A stretch of DNA of 37,505 nucleotides from an uncultured Bacilli bacterium (GTDB lineage Bacteria > Bacillota_I > Bacilli_A > RF39 > UBA660): NCBI GenBank assembly GCA_944358235.1, contig CALVQL010000003.1:1-37505 (forward strand), written 5' to 3'. Below the pieces are notes generated by a model that searched no databases, was not told where the DNA came from, and worked only from the letters and a program-made list of their open reading frames with translations. The stretch's first letter is position 1, and every line of letters starts with the position of its first letter. Shown here piece by piece: positions 16,508 through 23,566 of this stretch. Both the position numbers and the translations under genes were made by a program.

Positions 16508-18292
16508 ATGAGAAAGAAAGATAAAGGTTTTACTTTAGTTGAGTTGCTGGCGGTTATTGTTATTCTGGCACTAATCCTCATTATAGCAATACCATCAGTT
16601 CTGTCAGCTATGCGATCTGCCCAAAAGGAATCATTTTATCTTTATGCTCAAAGTCTGCAGTCAAAGGCTCTGGCTCAGTACACGCAGGATCTGGAGCACA
16701 ACAAAGATAATACCGATTGTGTCGTATACGATATTGGTGAAGATTTGGGTATATCGAACACAGGGGATTATGAAGGTTGGGTAAAGGTAAATCGGACACC
16801 TGTTGAATCCGGAAACAAAAATGTAACTGTTTCGCTTAGCAACAGTAGTGGACTACAGTATGTAAAATACTGTGTTGCCGATGGCTCTTCTTGTACACCA
16901 GACACTTCGTTCTATGTCACTGAAGGCGCAACTTCAACAGAGATAACGAAGTCATTACAAGAAGGAGAAGTTCTATGTGCCAACTATCAATATCTCGATG
17001 GTGACTCATTGAAGACGGCGAGCAATACTTGCAAGACTTATGCTTCTGGAGATGCTGTTGTTGATACATATGAATATAATGTAGAAATCACGCTAAAGGA
17101 CGATGCCTACGCAGTTGAAAATGTCGCATTTAACGACGATATGTCGATGGATGAGTTCTATGCAGCGATTTCTGAATTCAACGAGAATCACAAAAATGAC
17201 GCTAATAAATTAGCAATATCAGCTCCGTCATGTAGTGCTACTGGTGATGATGTCAAAGGAACGACGACGACTAGAACCACACAAGTAACGACTACTACTA
17301 CAGCTGATCGTGATACTACACGTGTAACAACGACGACGACGACTCGTAATCAAACAGGCGTTACAACGACGACCACTACAACAAGACGTACTGAACAAGT
17401 AACGACGACGACGACAAGTGATAGACCGACTGAAAACGTCTCGACGACGACGACAACAGAACGTCCTACGACATCAGATACGACGACTACGATAAATATT
17501 GAAGATCGCTCTTTACTACTTGCAAGCTTAAGTGTTAGTGGTTATGATGATGTTTTGGCATTTAGTCCATATAAATTCTATTACGATCTCAGAGTACCTA
17601 ATTCGGTAACGAGCTTAAATGTGACGGCAGTTGTCGAAGAGCCTGAAACTAGTGAGGTATATATTACTGGGGCCGAAGCGTTAAATGTTGGAACCAACCC
17701 AGTGGTAGCAACAGTATTTAATACGATAACTGGCGAAAGATCGTACTACCGTATAATGGTAACGCGTCTTGATGAATCAGGAAATGTTCCGAATAATTCA
17801 GGGGGAAATGGCAACGGAGGAAATGGTAATAGCGAATCTGGTAAACCAGATCCGACGTTAGCAGAATCAAACGCATCATTGAGTTATTTAGGGGTTTCTG
17901 GATACTCAATTGACTTCGATCCAGAAGTTTATGAATATACATTGACGACGAGAGGCGAGGATCATTTATTCATCAATTATGAGACTGCATCAGAGACAGC
18001 TCATGTTGCATTAACTGGAAACGAAGAACTTCAAAATGATGATCAAATAGTGTTATTCGTTCAAAGTGAAAACGGCTTCTATAACAAGACGTATACAATC
18101 ACTGTAAAATTCGCCGAAGAAGAATCAGCGACGACGAAAGTGCTTCGTGGATTCGCGGTAGGATTAGGAGTATTACTATTAATCATTTTGACGATTGTCG
18201 CAATCAACAAGCGTAAAAAGGTCGTTTTAGATGATGATGACAAAAAAGATGAAAAAGAACAACAGAACAATCATCCGGAAGATATCGTTTAG
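16508..18292 (+). CDS. Stalked prepilin: pilin head, Thr-rich repeats, two cadherin-like domains, C-terminal membrane anchor
   Basis: 594 residues with an unusual order. A canonical prepilin signal (MRKKDKG, then FTLVELLAVIVILALILIIA with Glu5) and a pilin-like head (to ~250) share VYDI..DL...GDY.G.V.VN with the pilin at 18383. A Thr-rich stalk follows (252-328), with five 12-14-residue repeats at 260-324. Then come a cadherin-like beta-sandwich domain (~335-421, LLLASLSVSGYDD...FYYDLRVP), a Gly/Asn linker, and a second such domain (~453-537, LSYLGVSGYS...YEYTL). Last are a transmembrane helix (~544-567) and a charged tail KRKKVVLDDDDKKDEKE. A pilin with a second membrane anchor should not be free to enter a normal filament. 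Possible roles are an anchored adhesin or a pilus base protein. Domain calls are by pattern. Confidence 0.85.
   Translation: MRKKDKGFTLVELLAVIVILALILIIAIPSVLSAMRSAQKESFYLYAQSLQSKALAQYTQDLEHNKDNTDCVVYDIGEDLGISNTGDYEGWVKVNRTPVESGNKNVTVSLSNSSGLQYVKYCVADGSSCTPDTSFYVTEGATSTEITKSLQEGEVLCANYQYLDGDSLKTASNTCKTYASGDAVVDTYEYNVEITLKDDAYAVENVAFNDDMSMDEFYAAISEFNENHKNDANKLAISAPSCSATGDDVKGTTTTRTTQVTTTTTADRDTTRVTTTTTTRNQTGVTTTTTTTRRTEQVTTTTTSDRPTENVSTTTTTERPTTSDTTTTINIEDRSLLLASLSVSGYDDVLAFSPYKFYYDLRVPNSVTSLNVTAVVEEPETSEVYITGAEALNVGTNPVVATVFNTITGERSYYRIMVTRLDESGNVPNNSGGNGNGGNGNSESGKPDPTLAESNASLSYLGVSGYSIDFDPEVYEYTLTTRGEDHLFINYETASETAHVALTGNEELQNDDQIVLFVQSENGFYNKTYTITVKFAEEESATTKVLRGFAVGLGVLLLIILTIVAINKRKKVVLDDDDKKDEKEQQNNHPEDIV
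17285..17479 (+). repeat. ACG-rich tandem repeat coding the Thr stalk
   Basis: Five imperfect units of 13, 12, 13, 13 and 14 codons, each beginning Val-(Thr/Ser)-Thr4+ and ending in a charged or polar segment (ADRDTTR, RNQTG, RRTEQ, SDRPTEN, ERPTTSD). The Thr runs are largely ACG triplets, forming short microsatellites. Changes in copy number would stay in frame and alter stalk length. Confidence 0.85.
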
Positions 18293-18300
18293 ATATCTTC
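18278..18300 (+). terminator. Hairpin at the end of the stalked prepilin gene, weak terminator
   Basis: Perfect 9-bp inverted repeat GAAGATATC/GATATCTTC around the stop codon, loop GTTTA. Only TTGG follows, so there is no proper T tract. It may stabilise the mRNA end or terminate poorly. Confidence 0.4.
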
Positions 18301-18326
18301 TTGGATGTAAAATACTCTAAAAGGTA

Positions 18327-18355
18327 TTGACTAAATAATAAGAAAAATATATAAT
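18327..18355 (+). promoter_or_regulatory. Strong sigma-A promoter of the candidate major pilin
   Basis: TTGACT (18327-18332), 17-nt spacer, TATAAT (18350-18355): one mismatch to consensus. AGAGGAA ribosome binding site follows. The strength fits an abundant structural protein. Confidence 0.85.
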
Positions 18356-18382
18356 TTAAGTATAATAGAAAGAGGAATTTGT

Positions 18383-18907
18383 ATGAAGAAGAAAAATGGT
18401 TTTACATTAGTGGAGTTACTAGCTGTTATCGTTGTATTAGCTATAATAATGATTATAGCAATACCGACTGTATTGGATGTTATGAATAATGCAAGAAAGA
18501 GTTCGTTTGTGTTATATGCTGAAAAGGTTATTAACGCAGTACAGACTCAATACTTATATGATGCTGGTTTAGGTTCAATTGCTGGAGCTGGCTACTATGT
18601 ATATGATATTACATCTGATTTGGAGCTAACATCAACTGGAGATTATAGGGGTTATGTGGTAGTAAATGCCATTGACGTTGATAATGTTGAATACATCTTA
18701 TTCCTATACGATAACAACTACATGATTACGAATTACAATGTAACTCAAAATGGTATGCCAACAACTGACAATGGTTCAATTGCTGCATACGATGCATCAT
18801 TCATTAGTAGTCAAGCAGCTTCTTCTGCTGTAGCTTGCCAAGCAGCAGCTGGTAGCCAAGCAACTTGCTACAATAGAAACGGTTATATAATCGTAAGTGC
18901 TAATTAG
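18383..18907 (+). CDS. Type IV prepilin-like protein, candidate major pilin
   Basis: 174 residues, the size of a major pilin. Leader MKKKNG is followed by FTLVELLAVIVVLAIIMIIA with Phe(+1) and Glu(+5), so it should be cleaved and N-methylated by a prepilin peptidase (not in the window). The ectodomain carries YDITSDLELTSTGDYRGYVVVN, shared with the head of the stalked prepilin upstream. Two Cys near the C-terminus (ACQAAAGSQATCYNRNG) could form a short disulphide loop. Own near-consensus promoter and strong terminator: a monocistronic, probably highly expressed gene. Confidence 0.88.
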   Translation: MKKKNGFTLVELLAVIVVLAIIMIIAIPTVLDVMNNARKSSFVLYAEKVINAVQTQYLYDAGLGSIAGAGYYVYDITSDLELTSTGDYRGYVVVNAIDVDNVEYILFLYDNNYMITNYNVTQNGMPTTDNGSIAAYDASFISSQAASSAVACQAAAGSQATCYNRNGYIIVSAN

Positions 18908-18936
18908 AAAAAACAACTATTATAGTTGTTTTTTTT
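18908..18936 (+). terminator. Terminator after the candidate major pilin
   Basis: 12-bp stem (18908-18919 with 18923-18934), loop TTA, with CAACTA/TAGTTG at the top and A/T arms. Ends in T tract. Confidence 0.9.
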
Positions 18937-18937
18937 A

Positions 18938-18946
18938 TGCTATAAT
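18938..18946 (+). promoter_or_regulatory. Extended -10 promoter for nfo
   Basis: TGC-TATAAT immediately after the terminator T tract. No -35 match, as expected of an extended -10 element. Only 18 nt separate it from the start codon. Confidence 0.6.
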
Positions 18947-18964
18947 CTTTAATAGGTGGTTAAT

Positions 18965-19861
18965 GTGTTAATACTAGGATCTCATGTCAGCTATAATAAT
19001 CAAAATCAATTAGTAGGATGTTTGAAAGAGGCTTTAAATTACGGCGCTAATGCTTTTATGTTTTATACTGGAGCTCCTCAAAATACAATTCGTGGGGAAA
19101 TATCCGATACTTTAAGAGATGAAGCCTTAAAACAAATGCAATTAGCTGATATAGATGTTATTAATGTTATATGTCATGCACCATATATTATTAATCTTGC
19201 GAATAATATCGATCCTGATAAATATGCTTTTGCCATCAGTTTTTTACGCAGTGAGATAGAACGTTGTTTGCGTCTTAAGATTAAACGCATCGTTCTTCAT
19301 CCTGGAAGTGCTACTAAATTGGATCGCAAGATAGCAATAGATAATATTGTATATGCTTTAAATGCCGTTTTAAAGCCTGATGACGACATTGTTATACTTT
19401 TAGAGACGATGGCAGGAAAAGGAACAGAAATCGGCTCTAGCATGGCTGAAATAGCTTATATAATTGAAAATATAAACTTAAAGGACAAAGTAGGAGTATG
19501 CCTTGACACTTGTCATTTAAACGATTCCGGAGTCGATATTTCTTGTTTTGACGAATATCTCGATCAATTCGATATGACTATTGGAATTCAAAAAATAGGT
19601 TGCGTTCACGTCAATGATTCTAAAAACATTCTGGCATCACATAAAGATCGCCACGAAAATATTGGATATGGGACGATTGGTTTTGATAATCTTTTAAGAG
19701 TTATCTATAACCCACGTCTTGCTGATGTTCCTAAAATATTAGAAACACCATATATAGATCGTGAATACCCACCTTACAGGCAAGAAATTGAAATGATTAG
19801 AAAAAAGTCTTTCAATTCTAATTTATATGATGATATCATCTCTTATTATAGAGATAAATAA
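18965..19861 (+). CDS. nfo: Endonuclease IV (AP endonuclease)
   Basis: Zinc-dependent enzyme that cuts DNA 5' of abasic sites in base excision repair. A GTG start at 18965 is chosen: it yields MLILGSHVSYNN, matching the family start, and follows AGGTGG by 5 nt. 298 residues, normal length. All zinc-ligand blocks are present: GSHVS, CHAPY, VLHPGS, LLETMAGKG, CLDTCHLNDSG, HVNDSKN, DRHENIGYG and LETP. The 3' end is followed by the rnfC-like gene 13 nt later. Confidence 0.97.
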   Translation: MLILGSHVSYNNQNQLVGCLKEALNYGANAFMFYTGAPQNTIRGEISDTLRDEALKQMQLADIDVINVICHAPYIINLANNIDPDKYAFAISFLRSEIERCLRLKIKRIVLHPGSATKLDRKIAIDNIVYALNAVLKPDDDIVILLETMAGKGTEIGSSMAEIAYIIENINLKDKVGVCLDTCHLNDSGVDISCFDEYLDQFDMTIGIQKIGCVHVNDSKNILASHKDRHENIGYGTIGFDNLLRVIYNPRLADVPKILETPYIDREYPPYRQEIEMIRKKSFNSNLYDDIISYYRDK

Positions 19862-19874
19862 AGTTGGTGAATCT

Positions 19875-21041
19875 ATGAACGGAATGGTCTCAGTAAAAGA
19901 AGGAAAACGCAATTTAATTTCGCATAATGTCGTGGATTTTTTAAACCCAGATTATGTCTATATTCCGATATTAGAAGATTTTTCTATCGAAATTGAAACC
20001 AATAGTCAAGTCTTCAAAGAGGAAGTTATGTTGCGTAAGGGAAGCAAATTAGTTTATGCGCCAATATCGGGAACTGTTATCGGTGCAACCGAATCGATGC
20101 GTGTAAATGATCGTGAAGTTCGATGTGTTGTAATCGCTAATGATTTTCGGGAGAAAGTAAATCACAAGAAAAGCGCTATGAAGTATATAAACGAATACGT
20201 CAAAGAAGACTTTATTGAATTGATAAAAAAATATAATGCTTATGAAGGGGATATTCCTGAAGATATTAAAGTACTTGTCGTCAACGGTATTGATCCGGAT
20301 CCCTTTGAGAAGACTGCCTCATTCATTATCGATAACCACAGTTCACAAATTCTCGAAACGATCGATGCCATATCATCTATTTTAAAACTCGATACGACAA
20401 TTCTCGCTATTAATAATAACGATTCCGAAAACGTTATTAATCTGACTAACAATATCGGTACATATCCCAATATAACACTTCGACTTGTCCCCGATATTTA
20501 TCCTATCGGCTTTAAAGAAGTGTTGGTTAAATCAATCCTGACCAAAAAACAAGAGAAGGGCGGATATTTATATTTATCAGCACAAGATATATATACTATT
20601 TATAATGTCTTGAAGCGCAATAAACCGATGACAGAACGACTAGTTACTGTTGGAGGAAATGCCATCGATAAAAGCTTTGTCGTCAACGTAAAAATAGGGA
20701 CATCACTTAGTGATATTATCAAGAATTGTTGTAATATCGTCAATGACGATTATTATGTTATCGTCAACGGCTTGATAGCAGGGAAGACTTTATCTACATT
20801 AAACAATGTCATAACGACAGAGACTAGAAGTATATTTTTGAACACCAAGGACACTCAAAAAGAAAAAAAATGCATCAATTGTGGCTTATGTAATAGCAAA
20901 TGTCCTGTCGGGTTAAATCCTAAATATCTAAAAGATCATAAACGTGCTGACCGTAGCAAATGTATTCACTGTGGGTTGTGTACTTATATTTGTCCTTCGA
21001 AGATTAATTTTAAACCATATCTAGGAGGTAACGATGAATAA
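19875..21041 (+). CDS. RnfC-like protein with two [4Fe-4S] motifs but no recognisable flavin/NADH loop
   Basis: Resembles RnfC, the soluble membrane-bound subunit that carries electrons between NADH and ferredoxin-linked complexes. Start at 19875 follows GGTGA; upstream in-frame ATGs lie within nfo. 388 residues: N-terminal barrel-sandwich region (VYIPI...KGSKLVYAPISGTVIG), Rossmann-like middle, an SLBB-like segment (VTVGGNAIDKSFVVNVKIGT), then two CxxCxxCxxxCP motifs starting at Cys333 and Cys363. Oddity: where RnfC has the glycine-rich GxGGxGFPT loop and the NGAECEPY block, this protein has YNAYEGDIPED and NGIDPDPF, so the NADH/FMN site looks lost. It pairs with an rnfD-like gene (8-nt overlap) and no other rnf genes. 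Confidence 0.85.
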   Translation: MNGMVSVKEGKRNLISHNVVDFLNPDYVYIPILEDFSIEIETNSQVFKEEVMLRKGSKLVYAPISGTVIGATESMRVNDREVRCVVIANDFREKVNHKKSAMKYINEYVKEDFIELIKKYNAYEGDIPEDIKVLVVNGIDPDPFEKTASFIIDNHSSQILETIDAISSILKLDTTILAINNNDSENVINLTNNIGTYPNITLRLVPDIYPIGFKEVLVKSILTKKQEKGGYLYLSAQDIYTIYNVLKRNKPMTERLVTVGGNAIDKSFVVNVKIGTSLSDIIKNCCNIVNDDYYVIVNGLIAGKTLSTLNNVITTETRSIFLNTKDTQKEKKCINCGLCNSKCPVGLNPKYLKDHKRADRSKCIHCGLCTYICPSKINFKPYLGGNDE

Positions 21042-21939
21042 CAATGTATATATACGAAGCGAACGTTCGATTATGACGATTTCGCTTGCTCGTATTTTAT
21101 TTATTATGCCACTTGTCATATATGGCTTTTATAAGAACGGAATATATCTATATCAAAATGATTATGTAAGCTTAATAAATATGTTCCGCCCTTTGTATTT
21201 TATCTTTGGTGGAGCAATAATTGGGGCTTTAGTTAATATAATATATGAGCGACTAATTAAGAAAAATGACGATTCATTGCTAACCATAATATTCTCTTCA
21301 TTTCATGTTGAATATGGTATAATTCTTGGAGCGGTCATGAGTATTAATGCTAATATAGCCATTTTTTTAGGGGTTTTGTTCGTTGTTCTGTTTGCATCGA
21401 AATTTACTAATAATCGTATAAATACCATGGCGTTCTGTTTCATTTTGATATATATTATCGAATCAACAATTTCGTCTTTTGTTTATGCTAATCCCTATGA
21501 AAGCGCCAACTCTTTTTCGCTTTCATTCATGGATTATATGATTGGACGCGGTCCTGGCGGAATAGCAAGCACACATGTAATATTATTGTTTGTCGCTATC
21601 ATCGGATTGGAGCTTACAAACAGCAATAAGACGAGTATAGCAATAAGCGCAATAGCTATATTTACTTTAGCAGTTGGAATCGAATCCATTATTACTAATA
21701 GTAACTTTTTAGATAACTATTTTATTAATAATTATCCATTCATATTTACATTTATTGCAACCGATAGTGTAACTAGTTGTTATACAATAAGGGGTAAAGT
21801 TGTGTTTGGACTTGCAATCGGGCTTTTAAGCTTTGGCTTAAGCTTATGGAATGCAATATTAGCTCCATATATCGCTATCCTCGTTGTAAGCTTATTCAAT
21901 AATCTTATCGATAGAAAAGCAAATATATTGAACAAATAA
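21034..21939 (+). CDS. RnfD/NqrB-like membrane protein without the covalent-FMN motif
   Basis: 301 residues with about ten hydrophobic segments in RnfD order. The loop GRGPGGIASTHVILLFVAIIG matches the GxxGSIGETSxLAxLxG block of RnfD. The S/TGAT flavinylation motif expected shortly before it is absent (NPYESANSFSLSFMDYM). The C-terminal half keeps a TDSVTSCYTIRGKVVFGLAIGLL block, the counterpart of the D.xTSP.T..G....G...G region. Strong AGGAGG inside the end of the upstream gene and an 8-nt overlap indicate a coupled two-protein module. Likely a membrane partner of the upstream iron-sulphur protein; substrate and coupling ion are unknown. Confidence 0.8.
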   Translation: MNNNVYIRSERSIMTISLARILFIMPLVIYGFYKNGIYLYQNDYVSLINMFRPLYFIFGGAIIGALVNIIYERLIKKNDDSLLTIIFSSFHVEYGIILGAVMSINANIAIFLGVLFVVLFASKFTNNRINTMAFCFILIYIIESTISSFVYANPYESANSFSLSFMDYMIGRGPGGIASTHVILLFVAIIGLELTNSNKTSIAISAIAIFTLAVGIESIITNSNFLDNYFINNYPFIFTFIATDSVTSCYTIRGKVVFGLAIGLLSFGLSLWNAILAPYIAILVVSLFNNLIDRKANILNK

Positions 21940-21957
21940 GTAAAAATGCGTTATAAT
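21928..21957 (+). promoter_or_regulatory. Promoter for the TM2-domain gene
   Basis: TTGAAC (21928-21933), 18-nt spacer, TATAAT (21952-21957), overlapping the end of the rnfD-like gene. AAAGAGGTGA follows directly. Confidence 0.6.
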
Positions 21958-21974
21958 TAAAAAGAGGTGAACTA

Positions 21975-22328
21975 ATGGCAAAGTTTTGTACTAATTGTGG
22001 ACATAAATTGGAGGAGAATCAATCGTTTTGTGTAAGTTGTGGGAAAAAAGTCGATAACACATCGGAAAATAATTCCCAAAAGCAATATTCTAATATTCAT
22101 AGCAAGAGTAAGGTTATAGCTGGGCTTCTTGGTATCTTTTTAGGAGCTTTTGGTGTACATAATTTTTATTTAGGATACAACAATAAAGCAATTGCCCAAC
22201 TTCTTATAACAGTCTTATCATGCTGTATTTTATCGCAAATATCAGCAATATGGGGATTTATCGAAGGAATTTTAATCTTATGTGGAAATATTAAAACTGA
22301 TGCTGATGGCAACCCTCTTGTTGATTAA
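21975..22328 (+). CDS. Zinc-ribbon and TM2 domain membrane protein
   Basis: 117 residues. N-terminal zinc ribbon with Cys5, Cys8, Cys19 and Cys22 (CTNCGHKL...CVSCGKK), a polar linker, then a TM2 domain of two helices with the family's GxFGxHNFYLG turn (about residues 58-103). TM2 proteins are widespread, with no agreed function. Monocistronic between its own promoter and terminator. Confidence 0.9.
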   Translation: MAKFCTNCGHKLEENQSFCVSCGKKVDNTSENNSQKQYSNIHSKSKVIAGLLGIFLGAFGVHNFYLGYNNKAIAQLLITVLSCCILSQISAIWGFIEGILILCGNIKTDADGNPLVD

Positions 22329-22356
22329 TAGACATTAACTTAACAAAAAAATTAAG

Positions 22357-22383
22357 AACATATAACTTTATATGTTTTTTTAT
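22357..22383 (+). terminator. Terminator after the TM2 gene
   Basis: 8-bp stem AACATATA/TATATGTT, loop ACTT, followed by seven further T. An in-frame ATG of the next gene at 22372 lies in this stem and cannot be the true start. Confidence 0.8.
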
Positions 22384-22391
22384 GTTAAAAT
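22383..22391 (+). promoter_or_regulatory. Extended -10 promoter for ftsW
   Basis: TGT-TAAAAT directly after the terminator; the same TATGTTAAAAT string occurs before lepA. Only 16 nt to the start codon at 22408, with AGGTGA between. Confidence 0.45.
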
Positions 22392-22407
22392 TATGATAGG
22401 TGAGAAT

Positions 22408-23565
22408 ATGAAAGCGACACTAAAAAAGATCGATATTCCTTTATTCATAGTTTCTGTTGTCTTGACGATTGTCGGTCTTATCATGATTTTTAGTGCATCT
22501 AGTATAAGTGCTGTCCTACAATACGGACAGACGGAATACTATTTCTTTCAAAAAGAACTCATCATCGTAATTATCGGCTTAATAGCTAGTTTAATTATAA
22601 TTGGAATTCCTACGAAATATTATATCGTTTTATCAAAGATCGGAATCATCGGCATTTTGGCCGCATTACTAGCTTTGAGGACTTATGGAACCGTCACTAA
22701 CTCAGCCCAAAGTTGGTTTCGCCTTGCCGGATTTTCTATTCAACCGAGTGAATTTGCTAAGACATTTATAATTGTCTTTTTGGCATGCTGGTATGGTAGC
22801 AAAAAAAGATTGAAAAATATCTACGATTTATTTATTCCTTTGATTCCATGTGTTATAATCTTTTTCTTAGTAGCATCAGAGCCCGATTTAGGGACAGCGA
22901 TTATTATTGCAGTGATTTGTATGTTCATCTTTTTTTCGTTGCCAGTGGAAAAAAATAAAGTGATGAACATTTTGAAAGCCGTAGTAGCAATTGGGGTAAT
23001 AGCAGTTTTTGTAGCATTGCAATTTAATCAAGAATATCTCACTGATACGCAGGCTAGCCGTTTCCAATTTAAAAACCCTTGTGATCGCTATTTAGAAGAA
23101 ACGGGTTATCAAGTATGCAACGGCTACATCGCCATTAATAATGGAAGTCTATTTGGTGTTGGATTAGGTAAATCGACACAAAAATATTTATATCTACCTG
23201 AAGCACATACTGACTTTATATTTCCGATTATCGTCGAGGAATTGGGGTATGTCGGTGGCTCAGTTATATTGTTACTGTACATTTTACTACTATATAGAAT
23301 TCTTGCGATAGCACGTAATGCTAATACTTTACGTGGTTCGATAATCGCTTTCGGAACATTTGCATATATCCTTACCCATATATGTGTAAATCTTGGTGGC
23401 TTACTAGCTTTGATTCCGTTAACAGGTGTTCCACTTCCGTTTTTATCATATGGAGGAAGCTTTATGCTTAATTTAATGATATTACTTGCACTAACGCAAC
23501 GTGTCTGTATAGAGTCCAAAACAGCTCGATACAAACGTGAATTAAAAAAGATAATAGGTGGTTAA
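22408..23565 (+). CDS. ftsW: FtsW/RodA/SpoVE family peptidoglycan polymerase
   Basis: SEDS glycosyltransferase that polymerises lipid II in division, elongation or spore cortex synthesis. Start at 22408 after ATAGGTGAG; the longer reading runs into the previous terminator. 385 residues with ~10 membrane helices. Family blocks present: RLAGFSIQPSEFAKTFII, SEPDLGTAI, NNGSLFGVGLGKSTQKYLYL, PEAHTDFIFPIIVEELG, and GVPLPFLSYGGS near the end. The extracellular loop has Cys in NPCDRY and YQVCNGY, possibly a disulphide. Which of FtsW, RodA or SpoVE it is cannot be settled here; no mur, mreB or ftsZ gene is adjacent. Confidence 0.93.
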   Translation: MKATLKKIDIPLFIVSVVLTIVGLIMIFSASSISAVLQYGQTEYYFFQKELIIVIIGLIASLIIIGIPTKYYIVLSKIGIIGILAALLALRTYGTVTNSAQSWFRLAGFSIQPSEFAKTFIIVFLACWYGSKKRLKNIYDLFIPLIPCVIIFFLVASEPDLGTAIIIAVICMFIFFSLPVEKNKVMNILKAVVAIGVIAVFVALQFNQEYLTDTQASRFQFKNPCDRYLEETGYQVCNGYIAINNGSLFGVGLGKSTQKYLYLPEAHTDFIFPIIVEELGYVGGSVILLLYILLLYRILAIARNANTLRGSIIAFGTFAYILTHICVNLGGLLALIPLTGVPLPFLSYGGSFMLNLMILLALTQRVCIESKTARYKRELKKIIGG

Positions 23566-23566
23566 T

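Noticed and set aside
17285-17479. Repeat array as a possible CRISPR
   Set aside because: The units are in-frame codons with short ACG runs, and there are no spacer-repeat periodicity, direct repeats of 24-40 nt or cas genes.
23124-23534. 136-residue reading frame on the minus strand
   Set aside because: It lies wholly inside ftsW, has no ribosome binding site or domain, and is a shadow of the real gene.
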